The translations under genes were made by a program, and so were the position numbers. From the NCBI GenBank assembly GCA_035501615.1, contig DATJVY010000012.1, positions 62,001 to 126,000 on the forward strand: a stretch of 64,000 nt of DNA, read 5' to 3'. Shown here piece after piece: positions 16,208 through 27,048 of this stretch; within the stretch, counting starts at the first letter, position 1, and every line of letters begins with the position of its first letter. Below the pieces are notes generated by a model. It worked only from the letters and a program-made list of their open reading frames with translations. It did no database searches and had not been told where the DNA came from. Source of the DNA: RPRB01 sp035501615 (GTDB taxonomy: Bacteria; Myxococcota; Myxococcia; Myxococcales; Myxococcaceae).

Positions 16208-16669
16208 TCACTTCTTCTGCTTCGCCATGTCCGCGACGAAGGCGTCCTGCGCCTTCTGCATCTCCGCGGGGGTGAGGTTCTTCTTCCGGGTGGCGATGGC
16301 CCACTTGATGCCCCAGCGGTCGACGAGCATCCCCATCCTGTCGCCCCAGAACATGTCCGCGACGGGCATGGTGGCCTTCGCCCCCGCCTTCACCGCCCGG
16401 TCGAACGCCGCGTCGACGTTCTCGGTGTAGATCCACAGCGAGGAGAAGCTCGGGGTGGCTCCCATCTCGGGTGCGACGTCGTTGAGGAAGAGGGCGGAGT
16501 TCCCGATCCGCAGCTCGGCGTGCCAGATCTTCTTTCCCGTGGGGTCCGGGGCCCGGCTCTTCTCCTCGGCGCCGAAGGCACGCTTGTAGAACTCGATGGC
16601 TTCGGCCGCTCCGTCCAGGGTCAGCGACGGGGTCAGTGTATGCAATCCCTCGGGGATGGGCTTGACCAT
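16208..16669 (-). CDS. VOC / glyoxalase-like protein (PhnB type)
   Basis: A 153-residue cytosolic protein of the vicinal-oxygen-chelate superfamily. It has the start seen in PhnB-like proteins (TPSLTLDGAAEAIEFYKRAFGAEE), a middle IWHAELRIGNSALFLND and a late DMFWGDRMGMLVDRWGIKWAIAT. The length is typical. The likely metal ligands (His, Glu) are only partly recognisable, so activity is uncertain; many relatives have no known substrate. An AGGAG-like site precedes the ATG. It is transcribed towards the tRNA-Glu gene and stands alone. Confidence 0.85.
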   Translation of the reverse strand: MVKPIPEGLHTLTPSLTLDGAAEAIEFYKRAFGAEEKSRAPDPTGKKIWHAELRIGNSALFLNDVAPEMGATPSFSSLWIYTENVDAAFDRAVKAGAKATMPVADMFWGDRMGMLVDRWGIKWAIATRKKNLTPAEMQKAQDAFVADMAKQKK

Positions 16670-16755
16670 GATCGGCTCCTCGGGGAGGTGAAAGGCTGGC
16701 CCCGCAGGGGTCGTCTAGCTCCGATCGCGGGAGCGGACCAGCGACGTTCAGCCTG

Positions 16756-16828
<73 letters not shown>

Positions 16829-16903
16829 GAGTCAGCAGGCGGTAGGTAGTCACATCCGGGCGCCCCGCATCAAGTGCATCCCCGGGGCGCTGCTCGAGGC
16901 GCC

Positions 16904-17434
16904 GTGGCCGAAGACGACGACGATCTCGACGACGACGTTCCGGCAGGCCCCGGGCGCCGCTACCTGACCCGCGCCGGCGCCGAGCGGATGCACGCGGAGC
17001 TCCTGCGCCTCCTCAACGACGAGCGCCCCCGGGTCACGGCCGAGGTGAGCGCCGCCGCCGCCCAGGGCGACCGGAGCGAGAACGCCGAGTACATCTACGG
17101 CAAGAAGCGCCTCCGCGAGATCGACCGGCGAATTCGGTTTCTCCAGCGCCGGCTGGACACCTCGACCATCGTCGCTCCCGAGGACCAGACCGACACCGAA
17201 CGCGTCTGGTTCGGGGCCTGGGTGACGCTCGAGGACGAGGACGGCTCGGAGCGGACGTACCAGATCGTCGGTCCCGACGAGATCGACGCCCGGGGAACCC
17301 TGGTGAGCGTGGAATCCCCGCTGGGCCGGTCGCTGCTCGGAAAGCGCCGTGGCGAGGAGGTGACGGTCCGGCGTCCGCGAGGCGAGGTGGAGCTCGTCGT
17401 CGTGGGCATCCGGTACCGTCGAGACCCGGGATGA
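16904..17434 (+). CDS. greB: Transcription elongation factor GreB
   Basis: Stimulates RNA cleavage by backtracked RNA polymerase. The N-terminal coiled-coil hairpin is visible (MHAELLRLLNDERPRV ... GDRSENAEYIYGKKRLREIDRRI) with the acidic tip residues DRSENAEY, followed by a C-terminal FKBP-like domain (VWFGAWVTLEDEDG ... ESPLGRSLLGKRRGEEV). YIYGKKRLREIDRR is the GreB rather than GreA form. GTG 16904 has GAGG four bases upstream and gives 176 residues; a GTG at 16874 lacks a ribosome site. An acidic leader (EDDDDLDDD) precedes the domain. It overlaps the next gene by four bases. Confidence 0.88.
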   Translation: MAEDDDDLDDDVPAGPGRRYLTRAGAERMHAELLRLLNDERPRVTAEVSAAAAQGDRSENAEYIYGKKRLREIDRRIRFLQRRLDTSTIVAPEDQTDTERVWFGAWVTLEDEDGSERTYQIVGPDEIDARGTLVSVESPLGRSLLGKRRGEEVTVRRPRGEVELVVVGIRYRRDPG

Positions 17435-18351
17435 CCCGGACCCTCCGCGTTCGACCGCGCCTCTGGCGCATCTACCGCCGGATGAACATCGCGGCCCTCA
17501 CCCGGGAGGACGACGAGGACGAGGACTCCCTGGGGCTCGCGTCCGGCGAGGGGCGCACCCGTCTCGCTTGGGAGACCTACAGCCGGGGAGGGCTGGAGCA
17601 TGCCCTCCAGGCCTACGGGACCCTGGAGCGCCTCGCGTCGCGGGGGCTGGAGGGGCTCTCGGTGGCCCTGGACCTCCAGGATCCGTTCGCCCCGAGCATC
17701 GTGATCCGGAGCGCTCTCCACGAGGCGCCGGTGCTCGAGGCGTCGCTCCGCCGGATGACCGGACGCCAGCTGGGGCTCGGGCGGGCGGCGGCGGACGTTC
17801 CCTTCCTGTACCTCGAGGGGCTCCTGCTCCAGAACCCCGGAAAGCGCTTCGACTGGACCCGCCCGCCGCTGCCCGGGCAGGAGTTCCCCGGGCTGAGCCT
17901 CTCCTCCGAGGTGATCGAGCTGCTTCTCCTCATGGCGCGTCGGGTCGGTGCGGAGGGGATGGCGCTCCGGCCGAGCTCGTTCCACGCGGCCCGGGTCTAT
18001 GCGCGGCACTTCGACTTCGTGGACGGCGCGGCGCAGGCGCGGTTCGACGCGCTCCGGTCCGGTGAGGGGCTTCGGCCCCTCTGGCTCCTCTCCTGGGCGC
18101 TCGACCTGGGCTGCGTGCGGTCCGGTGGCGAACGGGTGACGTGGACCCCGGATCTGATGATCGCCCCCCTGGACGAGCGGGTCGCCCGGGCGTTGAACAC
18201 GGAGCGGCGCAAGGCCAGACTCCGACGATTCCGTGGGCGGGTCTACCGCATGGACCTGGCCTGCCTGCGGCGGAGGTTCCCCTGGGAGCGCATGCCGCCG
18301 CTCCCCGTCCCCCGGAGCGTGCAGGAGCTGCTCCGGGCCCCTCGCCCCTGA
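17431..18351 (+). CDS. Conserved-looking protein of unknown function, coupled to greB
   Basis: 306 residues; the ATG overlaps the greB stop (ATGA), so it is translated with GreB. It starts with a basic segment (RTLRVRPRLWRIYRRM) and an acidic patch (REDDEDED), then reads as a mostly helical, soluble protein ending in a basic, Arg-rich region (RRKARLRRFRGRVYRMD). No signal peptide, membrane helix or catalytic motif that I recognise. Codon use is like its neighbours, so it is a real gene. The basic character and greB coupling would suit a nucleic-acid or transcription role, which is a guess. Confidence 0.75.
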   Translation: MTRTLRVRPRLWRIYRRMNIAALTREDDEDEDSLGLASGEGRTRLAWETYSRGGLEHALQAYGTLERLASRGLEGLSVALDLQDPFAPSIVIRSALHEAPVLEASLRRMTGRQLGLGRAAADVPFLYLEGLLLQNPGKRFDWTRPPLPGQEFPGLSLSSEVIELLLLMARRVGAEGMALRPSSFHAARVYARHFDFVDGAAQARFDALRSGEGLRPLWLLSWALDLGCVRSGGERVTWTPDLMIAPLDERVARALNTERRKARLRRFRGRVYRMDLACLRRRFPWERMPPLPVPRSVQELLRAPRP

Positions 18352-18468
18352 CGTTTGGGTGCGCGGGGCGCGTCGGCTCCGTGCCTATACTGGCAAGAAC
18401 GACAGCGAGGAGAGGATAGGCCCACCACCACCGAGAGGTCTCGCCCGAGGGAGCACCCCGGCCCGTCG

Positions 18469-19788
18469 ATGAAAAAGAACTTCGTTCTCGACACCAACGT
18501 CCTGCTGCACGATCCGCGGTCGCTGTTCAGCTTCGACGACAACAACGTCGTCATCCCCATCTACGTCATCGAGGAGGTCGACAAGTTCAAGCGCGACCAG
18601 AGCGAGCTCGGGCGCAACTCGCGCGTCGTGGCCCGCTACCTGGACGCCTTCCGGGCCGAGGGCTCGCTGGCCGAGGGAGTACCGCTGCCGGGCGGGGGTC
18701 TGCTGAGCGTCGTCTTCACCCACCGCACCATCCCCGCGTCCCTGGGGGACCCGTCCCTGATGGACAACCGCATCCTCGCGGTCGCGCTCGACATCAAGGA
18801 GCGCGACCCCGAGATGCCGACGATGTTCATCACCAAGGACACGTCGCTCCGGATCCGCGCCGACGCCATCGGGCTCATCGCCCAGGACTACGACGCGCAG
18901 CGGGTGGAGATCTCCGAGCTCTTCACCGGACACACCGAGCTGTTCGTCTCCCGCGAGGCGGTGGACCAGATCTACCGCCCGGGTGCCGAGGTGAGCGTCC
19001 CGGGGATGGAGGCCCTCGCCCCCAACGAGTTCGTCCTCCTCAAGGACGCACAGAACCCCTCCCACACCGCGATGGCGCGGCTGCACCCGGCCAAGGGGAA
19101 GCTGGTCCCCCTGGTTCGCCCGGCGAAGGAGGGTGTCTGGGGCATCCGGGCGCGGAACATGGAGCAGAGCTACACGCTCGACCTGCTCCTCAACGACGAG
19201 ATCAAGCTCATCACCATCGTCGGCAAGGCGGGGACGGGGAAGACGTTGCTGGCCATCGCCGCCGGGCTCCACAAGACGACGGAGGAGGGGAACTACCAGA
19301 AGCTGCTGGTCAGCCGGCCCATCTTCCCGCTGGGCCGCGACATCGGTTACCTCCCCGGGGACGTGGAGCAGAAGCTCAACCCCTGGATGCAGCCCATCTT
19401 CGACAACGTGGAGTTCCTGATGAACCTCAGCCGCGCGGACAAGAAGGCCGGGCGCGGCTACCACGAGCTCCTCGACCTCGGCATCCTCGAGATCGAGCCG
19501 CTGACCTACATCCGCGGCCGGAGCATCCCCAACCAGTTCATCATCGTGGACGAGGCCCAGAACCTCACCCCGCACGAGGTGAAGACCATCATCACCCGGG
19601 TGGGCGACGGGACGAAGATCGTCCTCACCGGGGACCCCTTCCAGATCGACAATCCCTACGTGGACGCGACGACCAACGGCCTCGTGCACGTGGTCAACCG
19701 CTTCAAGCAGGAGCGCATCGCGGGCCACATCACCATGACCAAGGGCGAGCGGAGCGCGCTGGCCGAGCTGGCGGCGAACCTCCTGTGA
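18469..19788 (+). CDS. PhoH family protein with N-terminal PIN domain
   Basis: About 439 residues. The N-terminal 1-150 is a PIN ribonuclease-like domain (NFVLDTNVLLHD, SLMDNRILAVAL, acidic residues conserved). The C-terminal half is a PhoH ATPase with Walker A GKAGTGKT at 252-259, SRPIFPLGRDIGYLPG, and Walker B-like FIIVDEAQNL. This is the PhoH2/YlaK arrangement, proposed to couple RNA cleavage to helicase activity. ATG 18469 begins the domain directly; further upstream in-frame residues look non-coding. It overlaps the next gene by four bases. Confidence 0.92.
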   Translation: MKKNFVLDTNVLLHDPRSLFSFDDNNVVIPIYVIEEVDKFKRDQSELGRNSRVVARYLDAFRAEGSLAEGVPLPGGGLLSVVFTHRTIPASLGDPSLMDNRILAVALDIKERDPEMPTMFITKDTSLRIRADAIGLIAQDYDAQRVEISELFTGHTELFVSREAVDQIYRPGAEVSVPGMEALAPNEFVLLKDAQNPSHTAMARLHPAKGKLVPLVRPAKEGVWGIRARNMEQSYTLDLLLNDEIKLITIVGKAGTGKTLLAIAAGLHKTTEEGNYQKLLVSRPIFPLGRDIGYLPGDVEQKLNPWMQPIFDNVEFLMNLSRADKKAGRGYHELLDLGILEIEPLTYIRGRSIPNQFIIVDEAQNLTPHEVKTIITRVGDGTKIVLTGDPFQIDNPYVDATTNGLVHVVNRFKQERIAGHITMTKGERSALAELAANLL

Positions 19789-20093
19789 GCGGGAATGCGG
19801 AACAGGGCGGCGGATCGGCCGCGACGCACGAACGGCCGCCGCTGATCGAGTACCCGACCACCTACACGTTCAAGGTGATGGGGAAGCAGGAGCACGGTTT
19901 TCGCGAGTACGTGCGCGTGCTCTTCCACCGGATCATGGGGCAGGAGATCTCTCCCGACTCGATGAGCGAGCAGCCCTCCAAGGGGGAGAAGTACCTGTCG
20001 GTCTCCGTGACGGTGGTGCTGCTGAGCGAGGAGCAGCGACGGCACGTCTACACCGAGCTGCACAAGGAGCGCCGCATCCTGTACTACCTCTGA
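19785..20093 (+). CDS. DUF493 (YbeD-like) protein
   Basis: 102 residues. IEYPTTYTFKVMGKQEHGF, YLSVSVTVVLLSEEQRRHVYTELHKERRILYYL matches the DUF493/YbeD family, a small ferredoxin-like fold with proposed regulatory roles. The GTG overlaps the phoH stop by four bases. An unstructured Gly/Ser-rich leader of about 18 residues precedes the domain, so a later start is possible but none has a better site. Confidence 0.85.
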   Translation: MSGNAEQGGGSAATHERPPLIEYPTTYTFKVMGKQEHGFREYVRVLFHRIMGQEISPDSMSEQPSKGEKYLSVSVTVVLLSEEQRRHVYTELHKERRILYYL

Positions 20094-20103
20094 GCGACGG
20101 ACC

Positions 20104-20802
20104 ATGCGCAGCGCCCACCGCCCGAACGAGGACTTCCAGGGGAGCGACCCCCGGGCTCCGTTCTGCAGGCCTTCGGTGATGATGCGCCTGGTGCGGCGGC
20201 TCGAGCTTCCGCCAGGGGCCGAGGTGCTGGAGTGGGGCGTGGCCCGGGGCAGCGCGGCGGCGACGCTGGCGAAGCTGGGGATGAGCGTCACCCTGGTGGA
20301 ACCGGACGAGACGGCGCTGGAGCGGGTGCTCCACGGGCTGAGCTCGGCAGTGAACGCGGTGCGGGCGGAACGACCCCCGGAGGCGCATGCGGGCCGGTTC
20401 TCGCTCATCCTCCTCCACGCCCGCGACGCGCTCGGGGACGAGGTGGCGGCCGCGGCCCGGGAGTTCCTGGCGCCGGAGGGCCGGGTGGCCTTCGTCCGGC
20501 CGGTGCGAGTCCTGCTCCGCCCGCCGCCGGGGCTGGTGGAGCAGTGGGAGAAGCACTGGGGAGTGTCCCTGCGGACGCCGCAGGAGCTCCTGGCCAGCCT
20601 GCCTGCGTCCGGGTACGAGCCGGACTTCGCGGAGACGCTGGGGCTGGACGAGATGGAGGCGCTCTACGGAGCGGCGCCGGACGGGATGGCGGAGGAGGCG
20701 GCGCTCTACCGGGCCGGGGCGGCGGCGATCAGCTTCGCGCTGGTGAGCGGGCGCCGGCGCGAGCCGGACGAGAAGCCGCGGCCGTCGCGCGATCGAGGCT
20801 GA
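20104..20802 (+). CDS. Class I SAM-dependent methyltransferase-like protein
   Basis: 232 residues. VLEWGVARGSAAATLAKLGMSVTLVEPD is a motif I / motif II pattern of Rossmann methyltransferases, with GVARGSA in place of the usual GxGxG, and RFSLILLHARDALGDEVAAAAREFLAPEGRVAFVRPV fits motifs IV and V. The substrate is unknown. The glycine loop is somewhat degenerate, so activity is not certain. It lies 10 bases after the DUF493 gene and is probably in the phoH operon. Confidence 0.72.
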   Translation: MRSAHRPNEDFQGSDPRAPFCRPSVMMRLVRRLELPPGAEVLEWGVARGSAAATLAKLGMSVTLVEPDETALERVLHGLSSAVNAVRAERPPEAHAGRFSLILLHARDALGDEVAAAAREFLAPEGRVAFVRPVRVLLRPPPGLVEQWEKHWGVSLRTPQELLASLPASGYEPDFAETLGLDEMEALYGAAPDGMAEEAALYRAGAAAISFALVSGRRREPDEKPRPSRDRG

Positions 20803-21271
20803 CGGTGAGCGGGCCTGGCGGCTCGTCGCCAGGTGCGGACGCGAGACGCCCGCGAGGAAGTCTCCTCGCCGGTGCCGGGCCGCCTGCGCGCATCCGGGCG
20901 CTCCGAAAGCGCTCGGCTGATCCACGGCTGATTCACGATCGTCCGTCCTCCGGGAGCGTGCGGAGGGGCGGATCCCCACGAGCGGCGTCCGGATCAGCTC
21001 CGGACGGTCCCGGGCGAGGGGGGCCTGCACTCGCCCGGAAGCGTCGTGAAATGAACCGCGCACGGGGCTTGGGGATCGTCTTCGGACGCTGGCGGCGCTC
21101 CGCGACCCGCCCTCGCCCGGGACCGTCCGGGACTGATCCCGGAACGAGCCGTGGATATCAGCGCACCGCAAGGGGCCGGAGCCCGATCAGGGCGCCGTCG
21201 GGTCCGGATCGGCGGCGCCGCCGGGTGGACGCGTCCCACCGGGGCGCTTCCCGATGCAGTGGATCCACCTC
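20803..21271. other. Intergenic stretch (about 470 bp) between convergent genes
   Basis: Separates the plus-strand methyltransferase from the minus-strand diacylglycerol-kinase-like gene. Frames through it are Arg/Pro/Gly-rich translations of GC-rich DNA without recognisable motifs. Several short complementary stretches could act as terminators for both operons, for example GGCGGCTCGTCGCC near 20817, but none is clear enough to call. Confidence 0.4.
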
Positions 21272-22570
21272 TCAGGCGCAGGCCGGCTGCGACCAGTCGA
21301 CCAGCTCGACCCGCTTGCTCGACATCCGGAACTCGACCGCGCTCCGCTCGCCGGCCGCGTCGCCGCCGATCTGCAGCGGCATCGGCCGGGCGGCTTGCAC
21401 GCTCACCGCGACCGCGTGGAAGTCCTGGATGGTCCGGGGGAACCACTCGCCGCGCCAGAGCTCGCGCACGTGCGCCACCGCCGACAGCGGCCGGACCGTC
21501 CCCAGCCGAAGCTGGAGGTACCCCGGACGCCGCCCCGCGAAGGGGAACATCCGCAGCGCGTATCCGTAGAAGGGGATCGTCCCCGCGGCCACCACCATCG
21601 CTGGTCCCTGGTACAGCAGCCCGCCGGGAGCGACCTCGCCCACGGGGCGCCCGGCCTCGTCCAGCCGGTAGGCCGGCGCGCTCGCCACGTTCCGGACCTC
21701 GACCTCGGTGGACAGCCGGTGGGTCAGGGCGTGGGGCAGCGTCCGCAACCCCACCGTGATCGCGTAGCCGCGAGCGCCGGTGAGCGCCCAGTGGCCCCAG
21801 GTCCCCTGGACCCGCGACTTGAGGTCCAGATAGTCGTTGAGCAGCCGGGCGTCGATGCCGAGCCCAGCGAACTGCGCCCGGCGCCCGTCCACCTTGAGGA
21901 GCTCGAGCGGGCGGTAGCCGGGAATGGCGCCCTCGCAGGCCCGCCGGACGTCCTCGACGACGCCGCCATCCTCGGGGGCGGAGGCATGCACCAGTGCCGC
22001 GAGGCCGTTCCCGGTCCCGAGCTTCAGGACGCCGAAGCGAGGAGCCGAGGCGTGCGCCCGCTCGGCCTCGGTGAGGATCTCGTCGGCGAAGCCGATGAAC
22101 GTCCCGTCGCCCCCACCGCAGAAGACGGTGTCGTAGCCGCGGCTCAGGATGGTCCGGGCGATGCGACGCGCGTCCTTCTCGGACCGGGAGAGGTAGAGGT
22201 CGGAGCGGGGCACGACGTGCGAGAGCGCCCGGACCACGCGTGGAGTGACCTTCCTGGCGCGCGCGTTCAGCAGCACGGCCACGCGGGGCGCGGCCTGCTC
22301 ACGGGGGACGACGCGGCTCTGGGCGCCGGTCGACGTCTGGACGAGCAGCGGTGCGGTCAGGGGGTGCTCCCGGGGTGGTGGCGCAGTGCGTTCAATTCCC
22401 CGGCCAGGCGTGCAGGGGTGGACGGGTGTTACTCTGCTGTAACGATTCCGACGGGTTGTAGCCACGGCCGGGCCCGCCGCAGGCACCCACTGCAAACGGG
22501 AGGTGTCAGCCAGGTGCGTCGCCCGGGTGGCACCCGAGGGTGTGACCCCTGGTCCGGCCGTGTTTGACAC
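21272..22570 (-). CDS. Diacylglycerol kinase / sphingosine kinase-like lipid kinase
   Basis: Phosphorylates a lipid with ATP; the DAGK catalytic domain shows VAVLLNARARKV, then the nucleotide loop GYDTVFCGGGDGTF with GGGDGT, and LGVLKLGTGNGLA. The C-terminal beta domain ends with PLQIGGDAAG, as in DgkB/YegS-type enzymes. The first 70 or so residues from GTG 22570 are low-complexity and overlap the region likely to hold the dnaK promoter, so the true start is probably further in (around 22360 to 22285). No better ribosome site was found. The family is clear, the lipid is not. Confidence 0.85.
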   Translation of the reverse strand: MSNTAGPGVTPSGATRATHLADTSRLQWVPAAGPAVATTRRNRYSRVTPVHPCTPGRGIERTAPPPREHPLTAPLLVQTSTGAQSRVVPREQAAPRVAVLLNARARKVTPRVVRALSHVVPRSDLYLSRSEKDARRIARTILSRGYDTVFCGGGDGTFIGFADEILTEAERAHASAPRFGVLKLGTGNGLAALVHASAPEDGGVVEDVRRACEGAIPGYRPLELLKVDGRRAQFAGLGIDARLLNDYLDLKSRVQGTWGHWALTGARGYAITVGLRTLPHALTHRLSTEVEVRNVASAPAYRLDEAGRPVGEVAPGGLLYQGPAMVVAAGTIPFYGYALRMFPFAGRRPGYLQLRLGTVRPLSAVAHVRELWRGEWFPRTIQDFHAVAVSVQAARPMPLQIGGDAAGERSAVEFRMSSKRVELVDWSQPACA

Positions 22571-22591
22571 ACCTGCACCCCTGGTTAGCTT
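22564..22591 (+). promoter_or_regulatory. Candidate dnaK promoter
   Basis: TTGACA at 22564-22569 is followed after 16 bases by TAGCTT at 22586-22591, about 75 bases before the dnaK start. The -35 is perfect and the -10 weak. I saw no CIRCE inverted repeat here and no clear sigma-32 sequence, so heat control is not shown. Confidence 0.4.
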
Positions 22592-22664
22592 CCCCCACGT
22601 GACGCCGGGCCCTCGAGGGCTCGGAAGTCCCTGATTCTCAAGGCAGTTCCAGGAGGCATTTCAC

Positions 22665-24578
<1,914 letters not shown>

Positions 24579-24602
24579 CCCTCTGACGAAGGTCCTGCAC
24601 AC

Positions 24603-24637
24603 CGACGGGGCGGGTCCCATGGGGGCTCGCCCCGTCG
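24603..24637 (+). terminator. Hairpin downstream of dnaK
   Basis: CGACGGGGCG (24603-24612) pairs perfectly with CGCCCCGTCG (24628-24637) across a 15-base loop, starting 25 bases after the dnaK stop. There is no T-run, which is common in GC-rich genomes. Likely ends the dnaK message. Confidence 0.6.
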
Positions 24638-24715
24638 TCGCTTCAAGGCAATCGGGCGGCGCCGGGCGCGTCCTTCTTCCGGGACGGCGCTAAGGTGGAT
24701 CTCCCTCCTCGCGAC

Positions 24716-27019
24716 ATGAGCGACCTCTCACCGGACGCCCGCGTCTTCCAGGCCTATCTCGACGCCCAACGTGCGGCCTTTCTCGAGCGCGAGGCGGTGC
24801 TGGAGCAGCTCGCCCTGGCGCTCCTGGCCCGCGAGCACGTCCTGCTCACCGGCCCGCCCGGCACCGCCAAGAGCGCGCTCGCCCACGCCGTGCTGGGCGG
24901 CATCGTCGAGGAGGATGGCCGCCCCTCGCTCTTCACCCGGCAGCTGACCGAGGGAGCGGTCCAGACCGACCTCCTCGGCCCCGTCGACTTCAAGGTCCTG
25001 ACCGAGACCGGGCGGACCCGGCACATCCTCGAGGACGGGATGCTGGGGCACCGCTACGCCTTCCTCGACGAGATCTTCGACGGCCGGGACATGCTGCTCC
25101 GGGCGGTGCTCAACGCCCTCCACGAGCGCGAGCTGAAGCAGGGGCCCTCGGTGGAGCGGGGCGTCCTGGAGACGGCGGTCCTCACCAGCAACCGCTTCCT
25201 CTCCGAGGTCGTGGCCCGGGTGCCGGAGCTGCTCCTCGCCTTCGCCGACCGGATCGCCTTCCGGGCCTTCGTCCCCTCGGGCTTCGCGCGCGCCGAGAGC
25301 CGCCGGGCGCTGCTCGAGGGAGCGCTCCGTGCCCGCACCCCGGCGGTCGAGGCGACGCTTCCCCGCCCGGCGCTCGCTCGTCTCCAGGAGCTGCTTCCAC
25401 GAGTCGATGTCCCGGTGGAGGTGCTCGCCGCGCTGGAGCGGCTGGTGGACGTCCTGCAGCCCGCGCTGGCCACCGACGCTTCCGGCGAACCGTCGACCCG
25501 CCTCTTCTCCCAGCGGACGCTGGTGCGAGCCGTGTGGGCGCTCAGGGCCGCGGTGGTCCGCGATGCCTGCCGGCGGCCACGGCCCCTCGCCGCCACCGCC
25601 GAGGACCTCGGAGCGCTGTCGCTCTTCTTCGCCACCGCCGGGCCGGAGGGAGCCGAGCTGGAGGCGGTGCTGGCGCGCACCTCCGACGCCCGGGAGCAGG
25701 GGCAGCTGTCCACCGTGCGGCACGAGCAGCGGAGCTTCGCGGAGGCGCTCCGGCGCGCCCTGGCGGAGATGCGTGCCGCGGCGGAGTCCGAGGCCCGTGC
25801 GCTGGAGATTCCCACCCTCGGCGGGGAGGCCGAGCGGCTCGGCGCCTCGGGAACTCCCCCCGTTGTGCTGGCCCGCGCCGCCCCGCTACTCGGGGCCATC
25901 CGTGACCGCCTTGCGCGGCCGGTCCGCGCCGAGCACCGGACGGCGCTCCTCGGCCTCGCGGCCCAGGTGGTCCGCACCGTGGAGCCGCTGCTGCGCGGTG
26001 AGCTGGACGAGGTGCAGCTCCGGCGCGCGGCGGAGCTCGCCGGCCTCCTCGACGCTCCGGAGCTGGCCGCCGACCGGGCGCGCCTCGTGGACCGCCTGCG
26101 CGAGGCCGGCGCGACGACCCGGCAGCGCTTCGTCGAGCAGGCCAGGGCGTTCGCCGCCTCGCCGCCCGCGAGCGTGGAGGCCGTGGGCCAGGCCCTGGAA
26201 CCCCTGGCCCGTGCGAGCGCCACGCTAGGTCCGGACGACGCCGAGGCCTCCGCAGCACGCCAGGTGGCGGCGCGCGCGGCGGCCGAGGCCCTCCAGCTGC
26301 TTCTCACCGGAACCGGGGCGGTTCCAGGGGATGGCGCCGGGTTCGCGCGCCTGAGGGCCGGGCTCGACCGGGTGGCAGACCGGATTCACCAGCTGGACCC
26401 AAGAACGGATCTGGCGCCGGTCGCGCTCACCCTGGCGCTGGGCCACGTCGCGGCGCTCGGTCCGGACGAGTCGCTGCTTCCGGTCCTGGAGCGTCTCGAG
26501 TCGGCCGAGCTGCTCTCGTCCGAGGTGCGTGCCGCGCTGGTCGCTGCGGCACGTGCGCGCCCACGGGTGGCCGCCGCGGCACCGGGCGTCGAGGTGGACG
26601 ACGCGCTTTCCGGCGAGGCCTACCGGCGCTACCGGGCGGGGCTCAATGGCGTCGACAGCGATGCGGCGCAGGTGCTCCGCCGTTTGGGGGAGGACCCGGG
26701 CGGTGCCGATGCGCTGGACGACCTCGCCGCGCGCCTCACCTACCTCCGCCGCTGGTACGATGCCCTCCACGACGCGCTGGCCCCCCATGGGACGCCCGCC
26801 GGCGGACGGGAGAGCGAGCGGCGCCTGGCGTCGCTCGTCACCAGCCGGTTTCCTTCCCTGGTCCTGAAGGAGAGCGAGTTCGCCCGGCTCGACGCCGAGC
26901 TGCAGGCCGCCATCCCCGGGCCCGGCGCCCGCCGCGCGCAGGACCTCCGGGCCCAGCTCGCCGCGCTCGCCGACGGGTTCGGGACCTTCAGCCGCGCACT
27001 GCTCGCGGCCCGGAGCTAA
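24716..27019 (+). CDS. MoxR/RavA-type AAA+ ATPase
   Basis: About 767 residues. The AAA+ core occupies roughly 20-260: Walker A GPPGTAKS at 46-53, Walker B YAFLDEIF near 115-122, TSNRFLSE sensor 1, and an arginine-finger region. The remaining 500 residues are long, Ala/Arg/Leu-rich helices, as in RavA-like extended MoxR proteins. MoxR ATPases act as chaperones for VWA partners, and the next gene is a VWA protein starting 30 bases on, so the two form a RavA-ViaA-like pair. I chose ATG 24716 rather than GTG 24695 because the domain pattern starts there. Confidence 0.87.
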   Translation: MSDLSPDARVFQAYLDAQRAAFLEREAVLEQLALALLAREHVLLTGPPGTAKSALAHAVLGGIVEEDGRPSLFTRQLTEGAVQTDLLGPVDFKVLTETGRTRHILEDGMLGHRYAFLDEIFDGRDMLLRAVLNALHERELKQGPSVERGVLETAVLTSNRFLSEVVARVPELLLAFADRIAFRAFVPSGFARAESRRALLEGALRARTPAVEATLPRPALARLQELLPRVDVPVEVLAALERLVDVLQPALATDASGEPSTRLFSQRTLVRAVWALRAAVVRDACRRPRPLAATAEDLGALSLFFATAGPEGAELEAVLARTSDAREQGQLSTVRHEQRSFAEALRRALAEMRAAAESEARALEIPTLGGEAERLGASGTPPVVLARAAPLLGAIRDRLARPVRAEHRTALLGLAAQVVRTVEPLLRGELDEVQLRRAAELAGLLDAPELAADRARLVDRLREAGATTRQRFVEQARAFAASPPASVEAVGQALEPLARASATLGPDDAEASAARQVAARAAAEALQLLLTGTGAVPGDGAGFARLRAGLDRVADRIHQLDPRTDLAPVALTLALGHVAALGPDESLLPVLERLESAELLSSEVRAALVAAARARPRVAAAAPGVEVDDALSGEAYRRYRAGLNGVDSDAAQVLRRLGEDPGGADALDDLAARLTYLRRWYDALHDALAPHGTPAGGRESERRLASLVTSRFPSLVLKESEFARLDAELQAAIPGPGARRAQDLRAQLAALADGFGTFSRALLAARS

Positions 27020-27048
27020 AGGTGGCCGAGACCGGGTCGGAGCGCTAG

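Noticed and set aside
22571..22664. CIRCE (HrcA) operator before dnaK
   Set aside because: I looked for TTAGCACTC-N9-GAGTGCTAA and found no close match in this interval.
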